A DNA stretch of 64,000 nucleotides from an uncultured Collinsella sp. (GCA_934668875.1 CAKUON010000001.1:1-64000); one strand, 5' to 3'; numbered from the stretch's first letter, positions 36,692 through 45,862 are shown. The notes: generated from the sequence alone by a model not told the origin. Made by a program: numbers and translations.

Positions 36692-36701
36692 GTCCTACCT
36701 C

Positions 36702-38159
36702 CTAACCCATCCAACTAGAGGACAGAGGACCGGCGACGACGACCATGATCATGAGGACGACGAACACGAACGCCATGGCGCGCGGAAGGGGCTGGCCGGC
36801 GGCCACGGTCTCGCTCGGCTCACCGGGCAGGACCTTACCCATCCAACGCAGGAACCATGCGAAGGTGGCGACGGTCTCGACGACCATGACGCACACGAGG
36901 ACAAAGATGACCGTGTTGGTAGCACCAACCGCGAAGCCACCGGAAATGATCTGGAACTTGGAAAAGAACGTGCTCATGGGGGGCACGCCGGCGATAGCGG
37001 TCGCGGCGACCGCAAAGCCCACGCCCGTGACCGGGTACTTCTTCATGAGGCCCTGGATCTTGGGCAGCATACGGGTTCCCAGCGTGAAGCTGAGAGAGCC
37101 AGCGATGAGGAAGAACAGGGTCTTGGTGAACGCGTGGTTGAAGATGTGCTCGACGGCGCCGTTAAACGCCATCTGGCTTCCGAACACGGAGAGGCCCAGG
37201 CCAAAGAACACGTAGGCGAGCTGCGCGATCGTCGAGAAGGCGAGCAGGCGCTTCATATCCTTCTGGGGCAGGTACATGAGGAAGCCGAAGAGCATGGTCA
37301 CGACGGCGTCGATGATGGCGACCCAACCGACGATCTCGGGGATATCGCCGGCGCTCGCAAGAGCGCGGGCGAACACGCACACGCCGACCTTAACCATGGA
37401 CGCGCCATGAAGGTAGGCGGAAACGGGCGTGGGGGCCTCCATTGCGGAGGGCAGCCACATGTAGAGCGGGAACTGGGCGGACTTGGCCCAAGCAGCGAAC
37501 AGGATGAGCAGCAGCACGACGGTCTTCATACCGGAATCGAGCTGGGAGATCGCGCTCAGCGCGAACGTGCCGGTTCCGGCGAACAGGAAGGCCGCGCCGA
37601 TGTAGAGTCCCAGAGCGCCGATATGGGTGATGATGAGCGCCTTCATACCGGCCTTCTTGGCCGTGGGCGTCATGTAGTAGCTGATGAGGCCCCAGGAGCA
37701 CACACCGGTGATCTCGAAGAAAACGAGCTGGCCGACGATGGTGGAGCTGTAGGCGAGACCGGCCATGGCGCCGATGAACGTGGAGAAGTACACGTAGAAG
37801 CGACGACGGGGCGCGTCGGGATGCTCCTTATTCTTATCGCTCATGTACGGGAACGAATAGATGACGACGAGCAGGCCGATAGCGACGAACGCGGGTGCGA
37901 GCAGCGTGCTCATCCGGTCGAATATGAAGCCCATGACCAAGGTCTGGCCCATACTCGCCCAGGTTACATCGACCGCGTTCATGCCGTTTCCGGCAAACGT
38001 CGCGGCCAAGCCAACGGAAGCGACCGTGGCGATGCCGCCGGCAAAGGCGCAGATCCATTTAGCGTAGGGACGCGGCAGCATGACGATGAGCAGGGAGCCC
38101 AGCATGGGGACGGCGATCGCCACCATGGCAAAGAGGGACAAGCTCGATTCGATTGACAT
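36702..38159 (-). CDS. hyfD: Hydrogenase-4 antiporter-like membrane subunit HyfD
   Basis: A 485-residue NuoL/M/N-family proton channel subunit with about 14 transmembrane helices. Family signatures include VFFEITGVCSWGLI and SAQFPLYMWLPSAMEAPTPV, with an internal Lys in MVKVGVCV. Its length matches E. coli HyfD (479). It is followed by hyfE and preceded by hyfC with gaps of 10 and 16 nt. It probably contributes an ion-translocation path to the complex. Confidence 0.93.
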   Translation of the reverse strand: MSIESSLSLFAMVAIAVPMLGSLLIVMLPRPYAKWICAFAGGIATVASVGLAATFAGNGMNAVDVTWASMGQTLVMGFIFDRMSTLLAPAFVAIGLLVVIYSFPYMSDKNKEHPDAPRRRFYVYFSTFIGAMAGLAYSSTIVGQLVFFEITGVCSWGLISYYMTPTAKKAGMKALIITHIGALGLYIGAAFLFAGTGTFALSAISQLDSGMKTVVLLLILFAAWAKSAQFPLYMWLPSAMEAPTPVSAYLHGASMVKVGVCVFARALASAGDIPEIVGWVAIIDAVVTMLFGFLMYLPQKDMKRLLAFSTIAQLAYVFFGLGLSVFGSQMAFNGAVEHIFNHAFTKTLFFLIAGSLSFTLGTRMLPKIQGLMKKYPVTGVGFAVAATAIAGVPPMSTFFSKFQIISGGFAVGATNTVIFVLVCVMVVETVATFAWFLRWMGKVLPGEPSETVAAGQPLPRAMAFVFVVLMIMVVVAGPLSSSWMG

Positions 38160-38175
38160 AGTTTCTCCCTTCTCC

Positions 38176-39099
38176 CTACACGCCTACGACGACGAAGACG
38201 AACGCGAGGACCGCGATGCCGACGACGGCCCAGGTCTGGTTACCGAGCACCTTGAAGCGCGAACGGGAAACGGAGTTCTCGAGCACGCCGCAGACGACGA
38301 AATCGACCAGGCACTTGACGAGGAAGACGACGGCGCCCACGAGAGCGGTGACGCCGATGGTCGCGGGCTCTCCCCAGGGGATGAAGATGGAGGTGAACCA
38401 AGCGACGACCACGACCTGCTTCATGCCCATGGCGAGCTTCATCATGGCCAGGGACGGGCCGGAGAGCTCGGCGAGCGGGCCCTCCTGGAGCTCCTGCTCG
38501 GCTTCGGCCTGATCGAACGGAAGCTTGCCGAGCTCCATGTAACAGGCGGCCGCGAAGGCGACGCCGGCGAGGATAACGGCGACGACGCTCGAGACGTTGC
38601 CCGTAACGATGTGCTGACCCATGGTCGCAATGTCCGTGGAGCCGCACACGATGGCGACGGTGAACAGCGCGATGAGCATGGACGGCTCGATGAGCACGCT
38701 CATGAGCAGCTCGCGGATACCGCCGAAGCCCGCGTAGGCGTTGGAGGAATCCACGCCGGACAGCGCGAAGAAGAAGCGGGACAGCGCGAGCGCGTACATG
38801 ATGGTGATGGCGTCACCAAAGACGGGCATGGGGCTCTGGAGCGTGAACATGGGCAGGCCCATGGCGAGCATAAACGACACCGCGAGGAACAGCGGCGGCA
38901 TGATGCGCAGCACGAAGCTCGAGTCGGAACTCACGGACTCGGGACGCGCCATGAGCTTCGCGAGGTCCCGGTAATCCTGAAGGATGGACGGACCGCGGCG
39001 ATTGTGCATCTTCGCGCGAATCACACGGGCGAGGCCGGAGAAGAAGGGCGCGACCAGCATGACCACGAGGCCCTGCGCCATCGCAAGAACGATGTTCAT
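38176..39099 (-). CDS. hyfC: Hydrogenase-4 membrane anchor subunit HyfC/HycD (NuoH-like)
   Basis: A 307-residue integral membrane protein, the same length as E. coli HycD. It shows the NuoH-type loop ARVIRAKMHNRRGPSILQ near residue 25, which contacts the peripheral arm, and conserved acidic residues in PFDQAEAEQELQEG. About eight transmembrane segments. The ATG at 39099 has GGAGAGG five nucleotides upstream, whereas a much longer in-frame extension overlaps hyfB and is rejected. Confidence 0.94.
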   Translation of the reverse strand: MNIVLAMAQGLVVMLVAPFFSGLARVIRAKMHNRRGPSILQDYRDLAKLMARPESVSSDSSFVLRIMPPLFLAVSFMLAMGLPMFTLQSPMPVFGDAITIMYALALSRFFFALSGVDSSNAYAGFGGIRELLMSVLIEPSMLIALFTVAIVCGSTDIATMGQHIVTGNVSSVVAVILAGVAFAAACYMELGKLPFDQAEAEQELQEGPLAELSGPSLAMMKLAMGMKQVVVVAWFTSIFIPWGEPATIGVTALVGAVVFLVKCLVDFVVCGVLENSVSRSRFKVLGNQTWAVVGIAVLAFVFVVVGV

Positions 39100-39116
39100 A
39101 ATATCCTCTCCCCTCT

Positions 39117-41135
39117 CTAGACCATGACCACGGCGAGCACGAGGAAGACCACGAGCGCCGCGACGATGTAGCAGATGTATACGGAGTAGTTGCCGCCCTC
39201 GATCTTGGAGGCGAGGCCGGCCAGCTTGTCGGCACCCTCGCTCGGTGCATCGACCAGGAAACGGTCGGGCAGGGGCTCGACGCCCTGGGCGACACCGGTG
39301 AGCTTCTGGAACACGTGCGCGATGGACCAGCAGATCTTGGTGCATACCTCGCGCAGGGTGTAGAGCGGGCCCATGAAGAGTTCGACGTCGGACGCGAAGC
39401 TCGTGGCGACGACGGGCATGTGCTCGTTGGGCTCGTAGCCGCACGCCCAAGGGTCGGTCTTCTTAGCGGGGGCCTTGGCGCCGAGGCAGGACCTCAACAC
39501 GAACGCGAGGCCGGTGAGGACCACGAGCGCGATGGCGATCGCGGGGGTGGAGGTGGCGGCACCGGAAATCTCGTTCACGAGAGACACGCCCGAGGTGGCT
39601 GTGACGGCGGAGCCGGCAAGCACGCTCTGGGCGACGTCGCCCAGAACCGGGGCGATGACCGGGGAGCCGATTCCCAGTACCACGCAGATGGCCGCGAGGA
39701 GCATCTGCGAGAACAACATCGGAGCCGGGGACTCCTTGGCGTTCGCGGCCTCCTGGGAACGAGGGCTGCTCGCGAACGAGACGCCGTAGGCCTTCACGAA
39801 GCACGTGACGGCCAGGGCACCGGTGATGGCGAGGGCGGCCGCGGAGGCGACGGCGAACACCATGACGACCGGGTCGGAGAGCGTCGAGATGTTGAACAGG
39901 GACTGGTAGGTGAACCACTCGGAAACGAAGCCGTTGAGCGGCGGGATGGCCGAGATGGCAAGGGCACCGATGAGGAAGCAGACGGCCGTGACCGGCATGC
40001 GGCGGAACAGACCGCCCATCTTCTCCATGTTGCGCGTACCCGTGGCATAGAGCAGGGAGCCCGCGCCGAGGAACAGCTCGCCCTTGAACATGGCGTGGTT
40101 GAGCGTGTGGTAGAGGGCGGCCATGAGCGCGATCGTCGCGATGACGTCGTTGCCCAGGGCGTGCGCCGTCATGGACGCGCCGACACCGAGCAAGATGATG
40201 CCGATGTTCTCGACGGAGTGATAGGCAAGCAGGCGCTTGATGTCGTGCTCGTGGAGGGCGTAGACGACACCCAGGACCGACGAGATGGATCCGAAGACCA
40301 GGACCATGAGGCCCCACCAGAGCTGGACGCCCGAACCCGCGAGCAGGTCGAGACCGACCTTGAGGATTCCCAGGATGCCGATCTTGATCATGCCGCCGGA
40401 CATGAGGGCGGACACGTTGGACGGCGCCTCGGGGTGCGCCTGGGGCAGCCAGGAGTGCAGCGGAATGATACCGGCCTTCGCGCCAAATCCGAAGAACGCG
40501 AGGACGAAGCACGCGGAGGAGACGGCGGGTCCAAAGTCATGCGTACGGAAATCACTGAAGCTGAAGGAACCGCCCACGCCGTTGGTCATGAGCAGGAAGC
40601 TCGCCATGATGAGAACGAAGCCCACGTGCGCGATGACGAAGTAGAGCCAACCGCCCCTAATGGAGTTCTTGTTCTCCTCGATAACGACAAGGAAGTAGCT
40701 CGTAAGGGACATGAGCTCAAAGGCGACCAGGAACCAGAACACGTTGTCGGCGGTGATGACGAGCATCATCGAGGCGACGAAGGTGTTCATAAAGAAGCCG
40801 GCGCGCCCGACCTTGCCCGGGTACTCGTCGAAGTAGGACAGACCGTAGATGAAGCCCGCAAAAGCGAGAATCGAGATGAGGACCACGATCAGGCCCGCAA
40901 GGCCGTTGAGCAAGAGCTCGAGACGGGCGAACGGGAAGAAGAAGACCGTGTTGAGGGACGAAACGTCGCCAAGCACGGCCTCGAGGCCCGCGATGAACGA
41001 CAGCACGGCCGCGACGGCGCCGATCAGGCAGCCGGCGGTCTTGGCGGCGTTGTCGGCCTTAATCAGCAGAACCGAGGCGAGCGCACCGATGCACGAGACG
41101 GCAAGCGATGCGATAAACAGCGTCATGCTATCCAT
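39117..41135 (-). CDS. hyfB: Hydrogenase-4 antiporter-like membrane subunit HyfB/HycC
   Basis: A 672-residue NuoL-like proton-pumping subunit with 14-16 transmembrane helices and, at the C terminus, an amphipathic and membrane segment (VYICYIVAALVVFLV). The family core IIPLHSWLPQAHPEAPSNVSA is present. It is the first membrane subunit of the operon, and its start overlaps hyfA by eight nucleotides. Its length equals that of E. coli HyfB (672), strong support for the assignment. Confidence 0.95.
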   Translation of the reverse strand: MDSMTLFIASLAVSCIGALASVLLIKADNAAKTAGCLIGAVAAVLSFIAGLEAVLGDVSSLNTVFFFPFARLELLLNGLAGLIVVLISILAFAGFIYGLSYFDEYPGKVGRAGFFMNTFVASMMLVITADNVFWFLVAFELMSLTSYFLVVIEENKNSIRGGWLYFVIAHVGFVLIMASFLLMTNGVGGSFSFSDFRTHDFGPAVSSACFVLAFFGFGAKAGIIPLHSWLPQAHPEAPSNVSALMSGGMIKIGILGILKVGLDLLAGSGVQLWWGLMVLVFGSISSVLGVVYALHEHDIKRLLAYHSVENIGIILLGVGASMTAHALGNDVIATIALMAALYHTLNHAMFKGELFLGAGSLLYATGTRNMEKMGGLFRRMPVTAVCFLIGALAISAIPPLNGFVSEWFTYQSLFNISTLSDPVVMVFAVASAAALAITGALAVTCFVKAYGVSFASSPRSQEAANAKESPAPMLFSQMLLAAICVVLGIGSPVIAPVLGDVAQSVLAGSAVTATSGVSLVNEISGAATSTPAIAIALVVLTGLAFVLRSCLGAKAPAKKTDPWACGYEPNEHMPVVATSFASDVELFMGPLYTLREVCTKICWSIAHVFQKLTGVAQGVEPLPDRFLVDAPSEGADKLAGLASKIEGGNYSVYICYIVAALVVFLVLAVVMV

Positions 41136-41745
41136 TGTTTACGCTCCCTTCTGCTTTCTCGGACAGACCCTGGGCCACAGCGGTAACGTCGACGACCGGA
41201 CCGTTTTCGATCGAGCGCAGGCGCTTGGCCTCGTCGAGCTCGCGATCGGCCGCGCCGCCCATGACGGTCAGCGCCTTGGTGGGGCACGCCGCCACACAAT
41301 GCGGACCGTCCGGATCGAAGGCGCACAGGTCGCACTTAACAGCGCAGGTGTACTGGCCGGGAGCCCACGTAAGCAGGCTGCTCAGGGACTTAGGATACGA
41401 AGGCGTCGGGTCGCACATGCCTGCGACACCGGCGATAGACGTGCCATCGGGATGGATGGCTCCGAAGGGGCACGCGATGGCGCACAGCCTGCACCCGATG
41501 CACTCCTGCTCCTTGACGTGGATGCGATCGCCATCGTGCTCGATGGCATTCACCGGGCAGACCTCGGCGCAGGGGGCACCCTCGCAATGGTGGCAGGCAA
41601 GGGCGGCCGAAATACCGCCGGTCTTAACGAGCGCCAGGCGCGGCGTATCCTGAAGACCCTGCATCCGGTGGGCGTCGGCACAGGCGGACTGGCATGTTCC
41701 GCAGCCGATGCACCTCTCCGGGTTGATGTCGATGAAGCGGTTCAT
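41128..41745 (-). CDS. hyfA: Hydrogenase-4 ferredoxin subunit HyfA/HycB
   Basis: A 205-residue polyferredoxin with four [4Fe-4S] motifs: CIGCGTCQSAC (near residue 12), CHHCEGAPCAEVCP, CIGCRLCAIACP and CDLCAF...CVAACP. HyfA/HycB proteins take electrons from formate dehydrogenase H and pass them into the hydrogenase. The ATG at 41745 follows AAGGAAG; a GTG two codons earlier is possible. It opens the hyf operon, with a strong hairpin between it and fdhF. Confidence 0.92.
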   Translation of the reverse strand: MNRFIDINPERCIGCGTCQSACADAHRMQGLQDTPRLALVKTGGISAALACHHCEGAPCAEVCPVNAIEHDGDRIHVKEQECIGCRLCAIACPFGAIHPDGTSIAGVAGMCDPTPSYPKSLSSLLTWAPGQYTCAVKCDLCAFDPDGPHCVAACPTKALTVMGGAADRELDEAKRLRSIENGPVVDVTAVAQGLSEKAEGSVNNG

Positions 41746-41765
41746 CCCCACTTCCTTTCAAAATA

Positions 41766-41802
41766 ACGGGCCGGGCTCCCGAACGTACGGGACGCCCGGC
41801 CC
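41766..41802 (-). terminator. Hairpin between fdhF and hyfA, terminator or attenuator
   Basis: GGGCCGGGC (41768-41776) pairs perfectly with GCCCGGCCC (41794-41802); on the minus strand it is followed by GTTATTTTG. The T tract is interrupted, so partial termination is likely. It would reduce hydrogenase expression relative to fdhF. Confidence 0.65.
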
Positions 41803-41823
41803 AAAAAGCCAACGAGAACGGGA

Positions 41824-44046
41824 CTACACGATTTGATTCACGTGCGTCTCGTCGTCGAACTTGGCGGCGCCAGGCTCAACGTCCTGGGGAGCGGCGGCGT
41901 CCACCAGAGCCTGCTTGAGCTCGGTGTACTGACGCTCGACCTCGCCCTCGGCCCAGACCTGGTCGGCGATAGCGTCGACCTGGCAGGCGGAGAACTTGTC
42001 CTCGGGCGTATGCGAGACCGGGTCGACCTTGTGCATGGTCAGCTCGTTGCACTTGCCGATCCACCACTGGTAGGTCATATAGACCGTGCCCTTGTTGATG
42101 CGGTCGCTCACGTCGGCGCGGCTGTATACCTGGCCGCGGCGGCTGTGGATCGAGACGATGTCGCCATTCTTGATGCCGCGTGCCTGGGCGTCCGCGGGAT
42201 TCATGCGGACAAAGCCGGGCTCGTCGGCAAGCAGTGCCAGCGTCTTGCAGTTGCCGGTCATCGAGCGGCAGCTGTAGTGGCCGACCTCGCGGACGGTGCA
42301 CAGGATGAGCGGGTACTCATCGTCGGGAAGCTCGGAGGGCGCCTCCCAGTCGTGTGCCATCAGGTTGGCGCGGCCGTCCTTGGTGGTGAACTTGCCACCA
42401 GCGAACATGTCGGGCGTACCGTGGTCGTTCACATCGGTACTCTTGACCGGCCACTGGGCGTAACCGCCCTCGGGAGCCATCTTCTCGTAGGTTGCACCCA
42501 CAAAGTTGGGGCACAGGCTAATGCACTCGTTCCAGATCTGCTCGGTGTTGTCGTAGTGCATGGGGTAACCCATACGCGTGGACAGGTCCGCGAAGATCTC
42601 CCAGTCGTGGCGGCACTCGCCCTTGGGCGGAACGGCCGCGTCAAAGTGCTGGAAGCTACGGTCGGATGCGGTAAAGACACCCTCGTGCTCGCCCCAAGAG
42701 GTAGCGGGCAGGATGACGTCGGCGAGCATGGTCGTCTGCGTCATAAAGATGTCCTGGCAAATGAACAGATCCAGCTCGGAGAGCGTCTTGCGCATACCGG
42801 CCGAATCGGGCTCGGTCTGCACCGGATCCTCGCCGTAGTTGTAGAAGCAGTGCACCTTGCCCTCGTCGACCAGGTGACCCAGGTCGGTGAGCTTGTAGCC
42901 CTCCTCCAAGGGGAGCTTTTCCTCGGGCACGCCCCAAGCCTTGGCAAACTTGGCGCGAGCGGCGGGGTCGGTGACTTTCTGGTAGCCAGGGTACAGGTTG
43001 GGCAGCATGCCCATATCGCAGGAGCCCTGGACGTTGTTCTGGCCACGCACGGGCGCGAGGCCGGAGTTGGGTTTGCCGATCTGGCCGGCAACGCAGGCGA
43101 TGGAGGCGATGGTGTGCACCGTCTTCAGGTTCTGCTTCTGCTGGCATACGCCCATGCCCCAGCCAATGATGGCAGAGGGCTTCGCCGTGGCGTACATCTC
43201 GGCAGCTTGGTGGATCAACGCGGGCTCGACACCCGTGATGTCCTGTACGGATTCGGGAGTGTAGTTCTTGATGGTCTCCCACCACTCGTCAAAGCCGTTC
43301 GTGTGCTCGGCGACGAATTCCTTGTCGTAGAGGCCATCGTTGACCAAGCAGTTGGCAAAGGCGTTGAGGAACGCGACATTGCAACCGTTCTTGATCGGAA
43401 GGTAGAGATCGGCGATACGCGCGGTTTCGATATGGCGCGGGTCGGCGACGATGATCTTGCAACCCTTTTCTTTGGCTCGCACGATACGCCTTGCGACGAT
43501 GGGGTGCGAATCGGCAGGGTTATAGCCGAAGAGGAAAATGCAGCCCGCATCCTCCATACCGGGGATGGAGCATGACATGCAACCTGAACCAACCGTGTCC
43601 ATCAGACCGAGGACAGTAGGGCCGTGTCAAGTACGGGCGCAGTTGTCCACGCTGTGGGTGCCGATGCACGCACGCGTAAACTTCTGCATGACGTAGTTCG
43701 CCTCATTGCCGCCGCCTCGCGAAGAGCCGGTGGTCATGACAGCGTTAGGACCATATTCGTCAATTATGGCCTGCATCTTAGATGCGGTGAAATCCAGTGC
43801 CTCGTCCCAGCTTACGCGCTCAAGATCCGCGCCCTTGGTGCGGCGGATCATCGGGTGCAGCACGCGAGGAGTCAAGATCTTGGTGTCGTTGATGAAGTCG
43901 TAGCCGCTCATGCCCTTAAGGCACAGCTCGCCCTGATTGGTGATGCCGTTGAGCGGTTCGGTACCCACGACCTGGCCGTTTTGGACCAGGAGGTTAAACT
44001 GGCAACCGGCGCCGCAATACGGGCAGATCACTTTGTGCTTCTCCAT
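41824..44046 (-). CDS. fdhF: Formate dehydrogenase H, selenocysteine-containing (UGA recoded at 43627-43629)
   Basis: The 740-residue catalytic selenoenzyme of formate hydrogenlyase, oxidising formate to CO2 in the cytoplasm. The reading frame contains one in-frame TGA at 43627-43629, flanked by CART and HGPT, giving Sec140, the same residue number as in E. coli FdhF; His141 follows. The N-terminal [4Fe-4S] ligands C8, C11, C15 and C42 match E. coli numbering exactly. The downstream part shows GYNPADSHPIVARR, GMGVCQQ, RGQNNVQG and TGNCKTLALLADEPG as in FdhF. The ATG at 44046 follows AAGGAGG. A SECIS-like hairpin is immediately downstream of the TGA. Read as two ORFs it would be a false pseudogene. 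The operon order hydN, fdhF, hyfA-I links it to the hydrogenase. Confidence 0.95.
43596..43629 (-). promoter_or_regulatory. Sec codon (UGA) and SECIS-like hairpin of fdhF
   Basis: TGA (43627-43629) is followed after 11 nt by TGTCC and GGACA, a 5-bp stem (43611-43615 with 43596-43600). Its 10-nt loop TCGGTCTGAT contains GGTCT, the loop motif of the E. coli fdhF SECIS. This is the SelB recognition element in bacteria, consistent with selB in the window. Confidence 0.85.
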
Positions 44047-44122
44047 GACACCCTCCTTCCTTTCTCTGCTACCGATTAATCGGTACGTATTTGACAATCG
44101 TTGGGCCTGTATGGCCGCCCGC

Positions 44123-44641
44123 CTACGCCTCGTTTTCGATGGTGGCGCGGGCACGCTCGGCAGTCAGCTCCGCCAGGCGCTCCTCGTCTACCAGGGTGAG
44201 GCCCTTGGTCGGGCACGCCTCGGCACACGCCGGACCGCCGGGACGGTCCACGCACAGGTCGCACTTGAGCACGAAGCTCTTAGTCTGCGAACCCACGCGC
44301 ACGTCGCCCATCAAGACGGGGACCTGCGTGGTCGCCACGCTCACGGCGCCAAAGGGGCAGGCCATGACGCAGCTCTTGCAGCCGATGCAGTTGTCCTCGT
44401 TGACGCCGATGCGATGGTTCTTTGGATCAAAGAACAAGGCACCCGTGGGGCAGGCCTTGGCGCACGGGGCGTCCTCGCAGTGGTGGCACGCCACCGGTGC
44501 GGAGATCTCGTACGTACGCGTCACGCGCAGGCGCGGCGCGGCGATGTTGCCGGGGATGTCGTGTGCCTCGATACACGCCGCCATGCAGGTTTGGCACCCA
44601 ATGCAGCGCGAGGAATCGGCTACGACTCGTTTGTTGCCCAT
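44123..44641 (-). CDS. hydN: HydN-like [4Fe-4S] ferredoxin of the formate dehydrogenase
   Basis: A 172-residue polyferredoxin with four cluster motifs: CIGCQTCMAAC, CHHCEDAPCAKACP, CIGCKSCVMACP and CDLC...CAEACP. It lies 76 nt upstream of fdhF in the same direction, as hydN precedes fdhF in E. coli, and is the likely first electron acceptor. The ATG at 44641 follows GGAGGGAG with eight nucleotides between; a GTG three codons earlier is possible. It is closely related to HyfA but shorter. It begins the transcription unit that runs into the hyf operon. Confidence 0.9.
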   Translation of the reverse strand: MGNKRVVADSSRCIGCQTCMAACIEAHDIPGNIAAPRLRVTRTYEISAPVACHHCEDAPCAKACPTGALFFDPKNHRIGVNEDNCIGCKSCVMACPFGAVSVATTQVPVLMGDVRVGSQTKSFVLKCDLCVDRPGGPACAEACPTKGLTLVDEERLAELTAERARATIENEA

Positions 44642-45069
44642 GTTGTTCACTCCCTCCTGAATCCCATGCCGGAGAGACCCTGTCGACGTTGCCCCGGACC
44701 GCCCGTGGTCCGGCATCGGCGTATCGAGAACATGCGGCGAAACAGGCACTCGGTAGAATTTCTCCAACGATATACAAGTTGAATATACGCAGTTGCAGGG
44801 GGCAAACTTGAGCATAGGCCCTGCAATACGGGTGTATTGCAGGGGTTTTGGCAGGTTGGAATTATTCTTGGGTAGCTATAAAGATAAGTGTATTACACGC
44901 GTACGCCCAAGAAAAATTTCACGCTCGCTTCTGAAGGATGTAGTACGTTTGTAATGTTGATCGCACTCAATTACTCTAGTGCAATGAAGTAGTGGTTATA
45001 AGATTGGCTATTATTAGCCGAAGCTGTATTTGACTATTCAAATTGCACGCTCATTAAGGGAGGCCAGTG
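44642..45069. promoter_or_regulatory. AT-rich divergent control region between hydN and the toxin-antitoxin operon
   Basis: This 428-bp gap is more AT-rich than its surroundings, especially 44850-45060. It holds a perfect 11-bp-arm palindrome at 44819-44844 (CCCTGCAATAC with its complement, 4-nt centre), about 180 bp before the hydN start. The sequence TTGCAGGGG appears both in this palindrome and at 44793-44801. Another weak inverted pair (TCTTGGG and CCCAAGA) flanks 44868-44914, and GCACT/AGTGC lies at 44963-44982. No convincing -10/-35 pair or FNR-type site was recognised. Fermentative control of fdhF is expected but the regulator is not identified. Confidence 0.45.
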
Positions 45070-45393
45070 ATGTCATCGACTCAAAAACGAGCCATCCTGC
45101 AGGTGCGCATTCGCGAGGAAGACAAGCAGCATGCCGAGCGTCTTTACGACGCCATGGGTACATCGCTCGCCGAGGCCGTGCGCCTTTTTGTCGCGCAGAG
45201 CATTTTGATGCGCAAGCTCCCCTTTCAGCCGGTCGCCGTGCGCTCAAAGAACGGCACCGCCGCCTGTGGATCGCTCAAAGCATATGGGGATCCCAATCGC
45301 CGCTCCGAGGAGCGCAATGCCTGGATTGAATACCTTGCCACAGAAAGCGACGATTCGATTTTGGGTCCCGAGGAAGTAGATATCCATGAGTAG
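45070..45393 (+). CDS. RelB/DinJ-family ribbon-helix-helix antitoxin
   Basis: A 107-residue antitoxin. The N-terminal ribbon-helix-helix region ILQVRIREEDKQHAERLYDAMG, then TSLAEAVRLFVAQSILMRKLPF, is typical of RelB/DinJ proteins, followed by a toxin-binding C-terminal tail. GGGAGG at 45058-45063 favours the ATG at 45070 over the GTG at 45067. It overlaps the downstream PIN-domain gene by eight nucleotides, typical of toxin-antitoxin pairs, and would repress its own promoter as a dimer. The usual RelB/DinJ partner is a RelE/YafQ toxin, so this pairing is uncommon. Confidence 0.82.
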   Translation: MSSTQKRAILQVRIREEDKQHAERLYDAMGTSLAEAVRLFVAQSILMRKLPFQPVAVRSKNGTAACGSLKAYGDPNRRSEERNAWIEYLATESDDSILGPEEVDIHE

Positions 45394-45862
45394 TACCATC
45401 ATTGACGAGACCGTCATCCTGCGCTACCTGCTTGACGACGACGAAGTTCTGTCGCCGCGCGCCGCCAAGGTCATCGCCACGCGCACCGCTCGTGTCTACC
45501 CCGAAATCATCACGCGCGTCGTGGTCACGCTGCGCGACGTCTATAAGGTTCCCCGCGTTGAGATTGCTGCGGCCATGAAAAGGCTGCTCGATGACGTCAT
45601 GGTCGACGAGCCCACCGTTATCGCCCTTGCTATCAAACTGTTCGGCAAAACGCATATGGACTTTACCGACTGTCTACTTGCCGCCCGTACCGCCATCTAT
45701 AACGATGATGTCGTGAGCTTTGGCAAGCCCATCATCCAAGGCATGATCGATTACCGTCGCAAACGCATCAACGCAGCCGAAGCCCGCGAACGCGCCACCG
45801 ACGCCCGCAGCCGCAGCACCGACGCCACCATCGACAAGCTCCGCCACCAATCCCGCCACTAG
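45386..45862 (+). CDS. PIN-domain protein, probable toxin
   Basis: A 158-residue protein. PIN-domain acidic residues are present: Asp7 in IIDETVILRYLL, Glu40 in PEIITRVV, and Asp91 and Asp94 in DFTDCLLAAR, with an Asp pair at 106-107. Such proteins are metal-dependent RNases that cleave RNA. The C-terminal 35 residues are charged and helical. It overlaps the antitoxin gene and the two form a unit. A canonical PIN start would be DTN or DAN; here it is DET, with the key Asp kept. It could also be a non-toxic RNase, but the partner gene argues for a toxin. Confidence 0.75.
   Translation: MSSTIIDETVILRYLLDDDEVLSPRAAKVIATRTARVYPEIITRVVVTLRDVYKVPRVEIAAAMKRLLDDVMVDEPTVIALAIKLFGKTHMDFTDCLLAARTAIYNDDVVSFGKPIIQGMIDYRRKRINAAEARERATDARSRSTDATIDKLRHQSRH

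Noticed and set aside
32491..41186. Several 480-670 residue plus-strand frames across the hyf operon
   Set aside because: All lie antisense to well-identified hydrogenase subunits and are rich in His, Glu, Asp and Arg without domains.
41824..44154. fdhF as a pseudogene or two genes split by a stop
   Set aside because: The stop is TGA at the Sec140 position, followed by a SECIS-like hairpin, with SelA, SelB, SelC and SelD encoded here.
45038..45247. Frame opposite the antitoxin gene
   Set aside because: The plus-strand frame has a clear ribosome site and RHH fold; this one has neither.
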